In this document: in pieces, positions 35,235 through 42,737 of the stretch
Layout: every line of letters starts with the position of its first letter
Numbering within the stretch: the stretch's first letter is position 1
Assembly: GCA_035507035.1 (NCBI GenBank)
Contig: DATJOJ010000035.1
Location: 62,001-126,000 of the forward strand
Source of the DNA: DATJOJ01 sp035507035
GTDB lineage: Bacteria; Acidobacteriota; Terriglobia; Terriglobales; Acidobacteriaceae
DNA: 64,000 bases
Reading direction: 5' to 3'
The notes under the pieces: generated by a model
What the model was told of the DNA's origin: nothing
The model's database searches: none
The model's input: the letters and a program-made list of their open reading frames with translations, nothing else
Translations under genes and position numbers: made by a program

Positions 35235-35657
35235 TGCTATGCTCCTGACGTGCCTCGCTCCGGCCATAAAACTGCCCCCCTCGATCGGTTCTTTCGGGCG
35301 TTCGCAGACCGTACCCGGCTCCGCCTCATCAATCTGCTCGCCGGGCAGGAATTATGCGTTTGCTATCTGGTCGAGGTTATCGATGTTCCCCAGCCCAAGA
35401 TTTCCCGGCATCTGGCCTATCTGCGCCAGGCCGGGATCGTTGCCGCGCGCCGCGAGGGCAAGTGGATGCACTACCGCTTGGTGGTCCCTTCCGACGTTCA
35501 CGCAGCGGGCATTTTGAAAAACACGATTGATTCGCTAAAAAAAGACAAAGAGATGCAACGTGATCTAGAGAAGCTAAAACAAGCGTGCCGCGGCCCGGAG
35601 AGCCTGGTGCAATTGATGGGAGCGCCTCTGCCGACCGAGGTCAGGGGAAGCGCCTAA
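35232..35657 (+). CDS. arsR: ArsR-family arsenic-responsive repressor
   Basis: A 141-residue winged-helix repressor. The metal-sensing ELCVC motif (C42, C44) in helix 3 is the arsenite-binding type, and ISRHLAYLRQAGIVAARREG is the recognition helix and wing. It would release the divergent arsM operon when arsenite binds. ATG 35232 is chosen over a longer frame because that extension would overlap the arsM start and has no family match. Confidence 0.92.
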   Translation: MCYAPDVPRSGHKTAPLDRFFRAFADRTRLRLINLLAGQELCVCYLVEVIDVPQPKISRHLAYLRQAGIVAARREGKWMHYRLVVPSDVHAAGILKNTIDSLKKDKEMQRDLEKLKQACRGPESLVQLMGAPLPTEVRGSA

Positions 35658-35734
35658 AGAGGCAGCTTTTAGTCTGCGGACGGCGAAGACTGCCCTGAGC
35701 GAAGCCGACGTGTTACCCGTCCTCCATCGTTAAG

Positions 35735-36193
35735 TTACTTGCCTGCGAGTTCTTTCTTGACCGCTTCGCTGACCACTTTACCGTCAACGCGCATACCCGC
35801 ACCGCTGAAGCGGGCCATCACACTCTTCATCACGGTCCCCATATCTTTCATGCCCGGCGATCCCATCTCAGCAATCACCGCTTTCACTCCCGCAATGATC
35901 TGTTCTTCTGCTGCAGCTTTTGGCAGATAGGTCTCAATCAGCGCAATTTCCGCCGTTTCTTTATCGGCCATTTCTTTCCGGCCACCCTTGAGAAACTGCT
36001 CGACGGACTCCTTGCGCTGCTTAATCAACGTGCTCAGCACTTGTTGCGATTCCTTGTCGTCGAGCGGCGCCATCTTCTCGATCTCGCGGTTTTTAAGCGC
36101 GGCTTTAACCATCCGCAACGTCGATAGCCGCTGCTCCTCACGCGCTTTCATGGCTGCGGTGATGTCTTTTTGGATCTGCTCCATCAGGCTCAT
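35735..36193 (-). CDS. yqeY: GatB/YqeY domain-containing protein
   Basis: A 152-residue helical YqeY protein (MSLMEQIQKDITAAMKAREE, LRMVKAALKNREIE, and the C-terminal MKDMGTVMKSVMARF). The fold is shared with the tail of the amidotransferase subunit GatB, where it contacts tRNA. The stand-alone protein's function is not established. It is not obviously in an operon. Confidence 0.92.
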   Translation of the reverse strand: MSLMEQIQKDITAAMKAREEQRLSTLRMVKAALKNREIEKMAPLDDKESQQVLSTLIKQRKESVEQFLKGGRKEMADKETAEIALIETYLPKAAAEEQIIAGVKAVIAEMGSPGMKDMGTVMKSVMARFSGAGMRVDGKVVSEAVKKELAGK

Positions 36194-36323
36194 GGCGAAA
36201 TTATAGTCTGGGACGGCGGCACAGTATTAAACCGTTTTCATTCCGACGAATACACGGAGAAGGAATCTGGTTGTGAGAGCAAGCCGCGCGAACCGGCCGG
36301 TTCGCTAAAGGAAGACAGCAACG

Positions 36324-36800
36324 CTACCACTGTATTTGCTGCGCCGACTGATAGCCGCGATAGATCGCCCACAACGCATAGGCGTGAAATCCGAGGGCGA
36401 GATAATCTCTCAAACTTAGCAGCAGCAGGCCATCGGCTGCATAGAGCAGCATTCCCACCAGGAACGCCCATTTCTGCGCCTTCGAAGCAAACACTCCGAA
36501 TAACACCAACACTCCCGCCATGAAACCGTTGATGACGAAAGCCAGCACGGTTCCAGACTCTCCGGTTCGCTTGGCGAGTACGTCGAGGACGTGTGTGATT
36601 CCCAACCCAACCACGAAATGCAGGCTGCCGCCCGAGATCACGATCACGGAGTTAATCAGCGAGAGACCGGCAATCCAGTAGAACCAGTGAGCGCCGGAGC
36701 GTGTGCGGCCCGCGGCCACCATCTTGGAAACGGCGATGCGCTCGTTGACCTGCTGGGCGCGCTCGCTCGAGGTCGCCGTGGCCATGCCTACGCTTGCCAT
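36324..36800 (-). CDS. Membrane protein of unknown function
   Basis: A 158-residue protein with a polar N-terminus (about 35 residues) and four predicted membrane helices (WFYWIAGLSLINSVIVIS; VLAFVINGFMAGVLVLFGVFA; WAFLVGMLLYAADGLLLL; LGFHAYALWAIYRGYQ). No enzymatic motif is seen. It diverges from the DinB-like gene at 37,087 across a structured intergenic region. Confidence 0.7.
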   Translation of the reverse strand: MASVGMATATSSERAQQVNERIAVSKMVAAGRTRSGAHWFYWIAGLSLINSVIVISGGSLHFVVGLGITHVLDVLAKRTGESGTVLAFVINGFMAGVLVLFGVFASKAQKWAFLVGMLLYAADGLLLLSLRDYLALGFHAYALWAIYRGYQSAQQIQW

Positions 36801-36868
36801 AAGAGCTCCTTATTCCAAGCGGGGAGCGCCGTCTACACTGCGACGGATGAGGCTGGAATTAGGAAAAT

Positions 36869-36955
36869 CCTAGGCCGGAAAACCCCTTCGGCCTAGGTAC
36901 CTGTCGGTCATGACCGAAGTGCGAATCTGGCGTGTCTGCGGCTCTTGCCGCCAGA
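36869..36955. other. Cluster of three hairpins between divergent genes
   Basis: CCTAGGCCG/CGGCCTAGG (36869-36897) forms a 9-bp stem; TCGGTCATGACCGA (36904-36917) is a perfect palindrome; GCGGC/GCCGC with outer TCTG/CAGA (36926-36955) forms a third. All lie in the 286-bp gap, where I see no gene. It could be an untranslated leader, an RNA element or a set of operators. Confidence 0.4.
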
Positions 36956-37086
36956 AAAGTAATCTTCGCGGAGGTTACCCATCGGAATTCGTGAATCATT
37001 CCTCGCAACCGCGAATCAGTAAACTTGTTGCTCAGCCAATATAAGCTTTTCATTCGGGGGAGTTTAACGACGAGGAATCGGCTCTT

Positions 37087-37611
37087 ATGAATACCGTCGC
37101 ACAAGTCGCTCCCTGGTTCGAGCGCAAGTTTGAACTCACTTTCCCAGTCGAGCTGTTTCCGAATCTGATTGTGCGTTTGCGCGGAACGCCAGCACGCTTG
37201 GAGGAAATTCTGCGCGGTGGGTCGCGCCAGGCGTTGACACGCAAGCCCAACGGGAAATGGTCAGCTCAGGAGCACGCCGGACACTTGCTGGATCTCGAGC
37301 CGTTATGGATGGCCCGAGTAGAAGACTATGTGGCTGGTTCCGCTCAACTGGCGGTTGCCGACTTGAGCAATCGCAGAACGGATGAAGCGAACCACAACTC
37401 GCGCGAACTGGAAAAGATTCTTGTGGATTTTCGCGAGGCTCGAACCGCACTTGTCGAGCGCGCCGCTACGGTCTACCCTGCACTCCACTCTCGCGTGATT
37501 CCGCATCCACGACTCAAGCAGCCGATGCGATTCGTCGATCATCTGTATTTCGTCGCCGAGCATGACGATCATCATCTGGCGAAGATTTGGGAATTGATCT
37601 CGGTGGCCTAG
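37087..37611 (+). CDS. DinB-family protein
   Basis: A 174-residue four-helix-bundle protein of the DinB/YfiT type. The metal-binding histidines are in WSAQEHAGHLLD (first) and in the C-terminal EHDDHHLAKI. Such proteins are often metal-dependent thiol transferases or hydrolases; the substrate is unknown. A second DinB-like protein is encoded at 46,045-46,533, not closely similar. Confidence 0.85.
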   Translation: MNTVAQVAPWFERKFELTFPVELFPNLIVRLRGTPARLEEILRGGSRQALTRKPNGKWSAQEHAGHLLDLEPLWMARVEDYVAGSAQLAVADLSNRRTDEANHNSRELEKILVDFREARTALVERAATVYPALHSRVIPHPRLKQPMRFVDHLYFVAEHDDHHLAKIWELISVA

Positions 37612-37649
37612 CCGGATTTTCGCGGGACGGCAATTGAGTTTCACTTACC

Positions 37650-38144
37650 CTAGAGATTGGGGTCGAATCCTTCCGGCGGCTCCACCCAACCCGTGTCTAC
37701 TTCTTCGGTGATGTGCCAAGTCCCGACAGGTCCTTCATACGTGAATACCCAGCGTGAGAGAACATCCCGGCCTATCAGGCAGCGATAGAGAGGGTGAGGG
37801 AGCTCACAGCAGGAGACTTCAATGACCTCAATGGTTCCGAGGCCACAACGAGGGAACTGCAGGGAAGCTACATATACGTCAGCTTTCTTAATTCCACCCA
37901 CTACTCGGAGCTCTGCCTCGTTAACCTTCGACAAACCAATTCTCTCGACGGCTTCAGGTGCCACAACTGTCCGTTGCGCGCCAGTATCTATCAGCGCGTC
38001 GGTCTCAGTGAAGCGGGTTTGCCTCGATGTTAACGATTGGCCGGGCGCAGATTCCAAGATGGGATGACCGATTGTGATTTTCAGACGCGGTCCATGGATC
38101 TTGAGGTCTCGAAGGTTGCGGCTTGGCGAGTGGTAAATCCGCAC
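37650..38144 (-). CDS. Retropepsin-like aspartic protease
   Basis: A 164-residue protein with one aspartic-protease domain. The active-site triad is DTG (D53) in ALIDTGAQRTVV, followed by flap-like residues (RVVGGIKKADVYVASLQF) and the second hydrophobic-Gly motif CLIGRDVLSRW. A single-domain protease must dimerise, as retroviral proteases do. The GTG start lies 2 bp after the stop of the upstream 78-aa gene, so the two are an operon. The substrate is unknown; the divergent HTH protein is a natural candidate to test. Confidence 0.82.
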   Translation of the reverse strand: MRIYHSPSRNLRDLKIHGPRLKITIGHPILESAPGQSLTSRQTRFTETDALIDTGAQRTVVAPEAVERIGLSKVNEAELRVVGGIKKADVYVASLQFPRCGLGTIEVIEVSCCELPHPLYRCLIGRDVLSRWVFTYEGPVGTWHITEEVDTGWVEPPEGFDPNL

Positions 38145-38146
38145 GG

Positions 38147-38383
38147 TTAGAACACGAAAAAGACCGGTTCGGGTTCCGTTATCTGCTTCACCAGGAAATC
38201 CTTATCGAGCCCATAGCTAGCCGCCCCTGCTCGGTATGCGGCTTCGAAGTCGGGATAGAACCCCAAAAGGTCAGTGTCTTTGATTACGACGTACTGGCCC
38301 GTCTTTTGTGCAAGCCATTCTGGCTTGTGCTGAGAATAATACTCTAGCTCCACCGCCAAACGTGCCCGCTGTCCCGCAGCCAT
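38147..38383 (-). CDS. Small protein paired with the retropepsin-like protease
   Basis: A 78-residue protein: an N-terminal helix (MAAGQRARLAVELEYYSQHK), then GQYVVIKDTDLLGFYPDFEAA and a C-terminal basic/hydrophobic end. The VVIKD-x-x-LLGFY pattern recalls DUF5678-type small proteins found next to aspartyl proteases in other bacteria; this is from memory and moderate. It could be a chaperone, inhibitor or substrate of the protease. It is the first gene of the pair and faces the HTH gene. Confidence 0.65.
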   Translation of the reverse strand: MAAGQRARLAVELEYYSQHKPEWLAQKTGQYVVIKDTDLLGFYPDFEAAYRAGAASYGLDKDFLVKQITEPEPVFFVF

Positions 38384-38449
38384 TCTGTTCTCCAGTAAAC
38401 ACCAGCACCCGATTTAGATGACAACTCGTGCCCTTTGACGTATTGTATA

Positions 38450-38483
38450 TTGATTCTTAAAAAGCTAGCTTTTTAAGAATCAA
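38450..38483. promoter_or_regulatory. Perfect 34-bp palindrome, likely HTH operator
   Basis: The half-site TTGATTCTTAAAAAGCT (38450-38466) is followed directly by its exact reverse complement (38467-38483). It lies 35 bp before the HTH gene and 66 bp before the divergent small-protein/protease operon. Its AT content is well above that of the surroundings. A dimeric regulator binding both promoters is the simplest reading. Confidence 0.7.
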
Positions 38484-38518
38484 TCCTGCGCTAACGATTT
38501 CCCCAAGTCAAGCGATTT

Positions 38519-38920
38519 ATGAAGCGAACCGACGAAGACAAGGAGTTCGGAGCTGAGTTTGCAAAGCGGCTGAGGCCTTTTTATGAAAAGGCACTCGCCG
38601 ACGGAGGAACGGAGAAGGAGTTTGCTAGGCGTTTGGGAGTAGACAGAGGAGGCATTCAGCGATACCTAAGCAAGAACGCGATGCCGAGCTTTCGAACGAT
38701 CGTGTTCGCTTACCGGGAGTTCGGGATCGCTATTCCCTATGCTGGCACCGACCCCGCACGGATGGTCACTGGCAGAAGCAAGCGCCGTCGGAAGCCCTCG
38801 GAGTTGCAGATGGACCTGCCGCTCACAATTGAAGCTCCCCACGGCGAGATAAATGTCGTGATCAAGAGGAGGAGTCCGCAGCGAATTAGGTTGCAACTTC
38901 GAGCACTCAAGATCGGATAA
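38519..38920 (+). CDS. HTH regulator (Xre-like), paralog of the one at 53,977
   Basis: A 133-residue DNA-binding protein. An N-terminal HTH (about 18-55; EKEFARRLGVDRGGIQRYL) is followed by a linker, a basic stretch (SKRRRKPSE) and QMDLPL with a beta-rich tail. It has the same length and order of features as the protein at 53,977 (133 residues; SKRR... then QMDLLG). It probably represses itself and the divergent operon through the 34-bp palindrome. The spacer before ATG 38519 has no strong ribosome site. Confidence 0.78.
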   Translation: MKRTDEDKEFGAEFAKRLRPFYEKALADGGTEKEFARRLGVDRGGIQRYLSKNAMPSFRTIVFAYREFGIAIPYAGTDPARMVTGRSKRRRKPSELQMDLPLTIEAPHGEINVVIKRRSPQRIRLQLRALKIG

Positions 38921-38962
38921 GGCGTAGAGCTGTTGGACATCCTCTACGCCGGCTACCCATAC

Positions 38963-40012
38963 TTAACTCCAGCGCACATGAATCATCGGCTTGGCACGTT
39001 CATGCACCTCCCCGATCTCGATCGCTGGAACTCCCGCCGCATTCAGTGCCTGAAACAATTCGACCGCGTCCTCAGCGGCAACCGAAATCAACAGCCCTCC
39101 TGCCGTCTGCGGATCGAACAGAATCGTCTTAATTTCATCGCTAATGCCATCTTCGTATTCCACCGTGCATTCGGCGAATTCGCGATTGGCTTTGAGCCCA
39201 CCGGGAATATATCCAGCGCGTACACACTCCAGTGCGCCATCGAGTAGCGGAATCCGATTGGCATAAAGCTCGAGCGAAACCTTTGACGCCAGTGCCAGCT
39301 CGCGCGCGTGTCCGATCAGGCCGAAGCCGGTGACGTCCGTCAAAGCATGCACAGAAAAGGCGGTGATCACTTCCGCCGCTTTCTTATTCAATGTCGTCAT
39401 CGAGGCGACCGACGCGTCGATCCAGCTCGGTTTCGCCACGCCTTTCTTGATCGCAGTCGAAATTACGCCCGTTCCTAGTGCTTTGGTGAACAGCAATCGA
39501 TCACCGACTTTCGCTCCGCCATTGGTAAGCACGCGCTCCGGATCGATCACGCCCGTGACCGAGTATCCAAACTTGGTTTCGTCATCCCGGATGCTGTGGC
39601 CTCCGATGACCGTGCACTTCGCTTCCATCATCTTCGACAGGCCGCCCGCTAGAATCCGCTCGAGGATTGCCAAATCGCCCTTCTCCGGAAAGCACACCAT
39701 CGCCAGCGAGGTCAGCGGCCGCCCTCCCATCGCGTACACATCGCTGAGCGAATTAGTCGCGGCAATCTGCCCAAAAACGTATGGGTCGTCGACAATGGGA
39801 GTGAAAAAGTCCACGGTTTGCACCAATGCGGTGCGGGAATCAAGTTTGTACACGCCTGCGTCGTCGGCTTGATCGAAGCCGACTAAAACGTTCGGATCCT
39901 GTTGCCGGGCTAATTTCCCAAGCACCGTGTCCAGCGCCGCCGGACTCAGCTTGGAAGCTCAACCCGCCGCTTTCACGGATTCTGTCAAGCGGAACGGCTT
40001 GGTTTCAGGCAT
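38963..40012 (-). CDS. selD: Selenophosphate synthetase SelD, selenoprotein with in-frame TGA
   Basis: SelD makes selenophosphate from selenide and ATP, for selenocysteine and selenouridine. The reading frame runs from ATG 40012 and contains an in-frame TGA at 39959-39961 that gives MPETKPFRLTESVKAAG-U-ASKLSP. Sec is residue 17, exactly where E. coli SelD has its catalytic Cys17. The ATP-binding Lys follows at 20 (ASKL), and GGHSIRDDE and TDVTGFGLIGHA are also present. Total length is 349 residues, against 347 in E. coli. A SECIS-like stem-loop follows the TGA (39915-39956). Reading TGA as a stop would leave an N-terminally truncated protein, so this is taken as a selenoprotein. Confidence 0.88.
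39915..39956 (-). promoter_or_regulatory. Bacterial SECIS-like hairpin in selD
   Basis: Two nucleotides after the TGA (39959-39961), TTCCAAGC (39949-39956) pairs with GCTTGGGAA (39915-39922) and, inside, GTCC (39942-39945) pairs with GGAC (39929-39932) around a GC-rich loop. This is the position and size expected of the SelB-binding SECIS element in bacteria. Confidence 0.7.
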
Positions 40013-40142
40013 AATAATCGCATTCTATAGGATTGCGTATCCCACCACGGTCCCCACCCGCGATGGTTACGCCGCGACACTAACAGGCGGTTTTCCAAGG
40101 GCAAAACTGAATATGTGTGCCTTAGGCAGGAGCCAGGTGGCT

Positions 40143-40538
40143 ATGGACCGGCCGAACCAGATCAGCAAAGACAAACGCACGTTTCTGTGGGTGCAGGACG
40201 ACAACTTTCAAGGCTGGACCTGTTCCCGCTGCGAATGGAAGTCGCCGCTGCCCACTTTGCTAACCGACTCGGAAGCCAAAAGTGCCTACGACCGGTTGGC
40301 CGAAGGCAAGTTTCGCCAGCATCTCTGCGAAGATTTTCAGAAAGTTGCTTCTCCGGGTCAGGGCATGTTCGCAGCCAAAATTAGAAAGCTGGTGGGTCAG
40401 GGATTCAAGCCGAAAGACGCTGTCGAAATCATGCTACAAGAGGTTGAAATGGAAAGCCGCGGCGACCAGCAGGTGCTGCAACAAGCGCGCTCCGAAGGCG
40501 AGGATTTTCTTCGCCGGGTTCGGCAAGGGCTGGTCTGA
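40143..40538 (+). CDS. Conserved protein of unknown function with Cys pairs
   Basis: A 131-residue protein. The N-terminal half has WTCSRCEWKSPL with a CxxC pair and HLCEDF, possibly a zinc knuckle. The C-terminal half is helical and acidic/basic (EIMLQEVEMESRGDQQVLQQA). ATG 40143 has AGGTGG just upstream; ATG 40113 in frame is an alternative. It diverges from selD and ends at the stop of the DUF2393-like gene on the other strand. Confidence 0.6.
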   Translation: MDRPNQISKDKRTFLWVQDDNFQGWTCSRCEWKSPLPTLLTDSEAKSAYDRLAEGKFRQHLCEDFQKVASPGQGMFAAKIRKLVGQGFKPKDAVEIMLQEVEMESRGDQQVLQQARSEGEDFLRRVRQGLV

Positions 40539-41045
40539 TCACTTCAGCTTTACATCCGTGACTTGCAACTCTGGATAGGCCTGGTTCCAATCCGCAGTCA
40601 CATGTTCGAAGGTCAGACGAAAAGGCTTACCCTGCCCGGGCACGAGTGGCGACAGGTTTAAATCGACGGCATCCAGGTAGGGCCCACCCGTCTGCAATAC
40701 TCGCAGTGGAACGTCTTCGGTTTGCGAGATTTCACCGATCGAATTCTTGAAAACCACATGAACCATGGCCTGGGTCACAGTCTTATCGCCGCTATTGGTA
40801 ACAGTCCCGTCAAGATACGTGACTTTCGCGCCGACAAAATTCTCCGCGGTGCTCATTTTCAGATCGGAGAGCGCGACGTTTGCGGCATAGGGATGCGGCG
40901 CGGCCGCATTTTTTGGGGTCTCGCGCGACACCAGCAGAATAATCCCGAGTACCACAACAACGAGGACCACCGCAATCAAAATCGGCCGTAGATTCGACTC
41001 ACTCTTCTGCTCCGACAATGGAGATGGCCCGATTAGCCCGCCCAT
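40539..41045 (-). CDS. Membrane-anchored DUF2393-like protein
   Basis: A 168-residue protein with one N-terminal membrane helix (about residues 22-40; ILIAVVLVVVVLGIILLV). The outside part is a beta-sandwich-like domain (GAKVTYLDGTVTNSGDKTVTQA, PFRLTFEHVTADWNQ) similar in style to FxLYD/DUF2393 domains. ATG 41045 starts MGGLIGPSPL. Function unknown; it may be a protein-interaction domain at the inner membrane. Confidence 0.65.
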   Translation of the reverse strand: MGGLIGPSPLSEQKSESNLRPILIAVVLVVVVLGIILLVSRETPKNAAAPHPYAANVALSDLKMSTAENFVGAKVTYLDGTVTNSGDKTVTQAMVHVVFKNSIGEISQTEDVPLRVLQTGGPYLDAVDLNLSPLVPGQGKPFRLTFEHVTADWNQAYPELQVTDVKLK

Positions 41046-41181
41046 GCTGCGATTGTAGTTTGTGGATTTTGGCTTGTCGATGGAGTTGGAAGATAAAAAA
41101 CCGCTTACCACAGAGGCAGAGAGAACATAATCTTCAAGAACATCTCTATGACTCGGTGTCGCTGTGGTGAACGGTTAAGAA

Positions 41182-41211
41182 GATCCGCGTTCATCCGCAC
41201 AAATCGGCGGC
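41182..41211 (+). repeat. Dispersed ATCCGYG repeat, copy 2
   Basis: GATCCGCGTTCATCCGCACA followed by AATCGGCGGC, upstream of pmbA's end. A CACAGAGGCAGAGAG-type companion segment lies about 70 bp before it. Confidence 0.6.
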
Positions 41212-41219
41212 ACAGGATT

Positions 41220-42605
41220 TCATTCTCCGCCAACAGTCAGCCCATCAATCCGGATCGTCGGACACGCGATGGCGCCGCGGAATTCGAGATCGCTTCCAAT
41301 ATCAGAGATATTCAAGAACATCTCCTTCAAATTGCCTGCGACCGTAATCTCTTCGACGGGATACGTAAGTTCACCGTTTGAAATCCACAAACCCGACGCC
41401 CCGCGCGAGTAGTCCCCGGTAACCAGGTTCGCGCCGTGCCCAAGAAACTCGGTCACGTACAAACCTTCCTTAATTTCCGCAATAATTTCTTTCGGCGTCT
41501 TCGTTCCCGGCTGTAAATAATAGTTACCCGGCCCAATTCCCGGTGTTCCCGCCAATCCTCGCGCGGCATTCGCCGTCGTCTGCATGCCCAGCTTCTTCGC
41601 TGTGTAGGTATTCAGAAGGTAAGATTTCAGTACGCCGTTCTCGATCACGACGGTCCGTCGTGTGGGAATGCCTTCCCCGTCGAAAGGAGATGTCCCGAAG
41701 CCGCCGACCATGGTCCCATCGTCGATCAGGTTCACGCGATCAGCGGCGATCTTCTGTCCGAGCTTGCCCGCGAGGAATGAAGCGCCGCGGTAAACCGAGT
41801 CCCCATTCACCCCTTCAAAAATATGATCGATGATCGACGTTGCGACCAGCGGATCGAAAACCACCGGTACGTGCGCTGTCTTGATCTTGCGCGCTCCAAG
41901 CCTGCGGATGGTGCGCTCCGCAGCTACCTTGCCAACGTGCTCGGGAGACTCCAGCCGGCTCAAACTGCGCGCGACCGAATACCAGTAGTCCCTCTGCATC
42001 GCGCCGTTTTCTGTCTGCGCGATTGGAACAGCTGCCACCGAGCAATAGGATCTTTGATATTCACCGACAAATCCGTGCGAGTTCGCCAGAATCTTGTGAC
42101 CGGTCGCGGCATCGAACGATCCGCCTTCGGAATTCTTGATCCGCGGCTCGTAATCCATCGCGGCTTTTTCCGCGCGCCGCGCGTATGCAATGCGCTCTTC
42201 GCCGGGAAGCGAATAAACATCGGCGGAATAAAGATCGAGGTCACCAGGAAGTGATCCGAGCTGCGACGCTTCTGGAATTCCGCCAAACGGATCTTCGGAA
42301 GTAATTTTCGCCAGCTCCAAGGCGGAGCTCAACATTCTTTCGAGACCCTCCTTGGAAAAATCGCTGGAGTAGGTGCTGGCCGCACGTTGTCCATAAAACA
42401 CGCGCACGCCAATGGCCTTCGATCCCGACTCCTTCAACGTCTCGACCTGGCCCAAACGCACCAACGTGGAAAATTCATCTCCCTCGCGGATGACGCACTC
42501 TGCAGCCGTCGCTCCGCGCTTCATGGCCCGGCGAACGATATCTTCCGCAACATTGCGGAGATCGGTTTTCACTTGCTGTCGAGTTTCAATTTGAGTAGAT
42601 GACAT
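41220..42605 (-). CDS. pmbA: TldE/PmbA metalloprotease subunit
   Basis: A 461-residue TldD/PmbA-family protein. It lacks the HExxxH zinc motif of TldD but keeps the family's ENGVLKSYLLNTYTA and RGASGLWISNGELTYPVEEITVAGNL segments. With TldD it forms a heterodimer that degrades or matures unfolded or linear peptides, for example microcin B17 in E. coli. It follows tldD on the same strand, 132 bp apart. Confidence 0.93.
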   Translation of the reverse strand: MSSTQIETRQQVKTDLRNVAEDIVRRAMKRGATAAECVIREGDEFSTLVRLGQVETLKESGSKAIGVRVFYGQRAASTYSSDFSKEGLERMLSSALELAKITSEDPFGGIPEASQLGSLPGDLDLYSADVYSLPGEERIAYARRAEKAAMDYEPRIKNSEGGSFDAATGHKILANSHGFVGEYQRSYCSVAAVPIAQTENGAMQRDYWYSVARSLSRLESPEHVGKVAAERTIRRLGARKIKTAHVPVVFDPLVATSIIDHIFEGVNGDSVYRGASFLAGKLGQKIAADRVNLIDDGTMVGGFGTSPFDGEGIPTRRTVVIENGVLKSYLLNTYTAKKLGMQTTANAARGLAGTPGIGPGNYYLQPGTKTPKEIIAEIKEGLYVTEFLGHGANLVTGDYSRGASGLWISNGELTYPVEEITVAGNLKEMFLNISDIGSDLEFRGAIACPTIRIDGLTVGGE

Positions 42606-42697
42606 AAAGTTCAGTTACCAAGGAGGCACACAGACACGGAGGACAATTGACTCAATAACCTACGTGACTAAGGGTCTCCGAGGCGAAAATTGGGAAA

Positions 42698-42726
42698 ATC
42701 CGTTTGATCCGTGTACATCCGTGGCC
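42698..42726 (+). repeat. Dispersed ATCCGYG repeat, copy 3
   Basis: ATCCGTTTGATCCGTGTACA followed by TCCGTGGCC, in the gap between tldD and pmbA. A CACACAGACACGGAG companion segment lies just before. Confidence 0.6.
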
Positions 42727-42737
42727 AGCTTTTGACT

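Noticed and set aside
37640..37700. T-arm-like sequence GGGGTCGAATCC suggesting a tRNA
   Set aside because: It lies in the coding end of the retropepsin gene and no acceptor stem or anticodon arm can be built around it.
38963..39925. SelD as an N-terminally truncated or frameshifted gene
   Set aside because: Upstream of the TGA the same frame continues the family sequence to an ATG, and the TGA is at the catalytic position with a following hairpin, so selenocysteine is the better reading.
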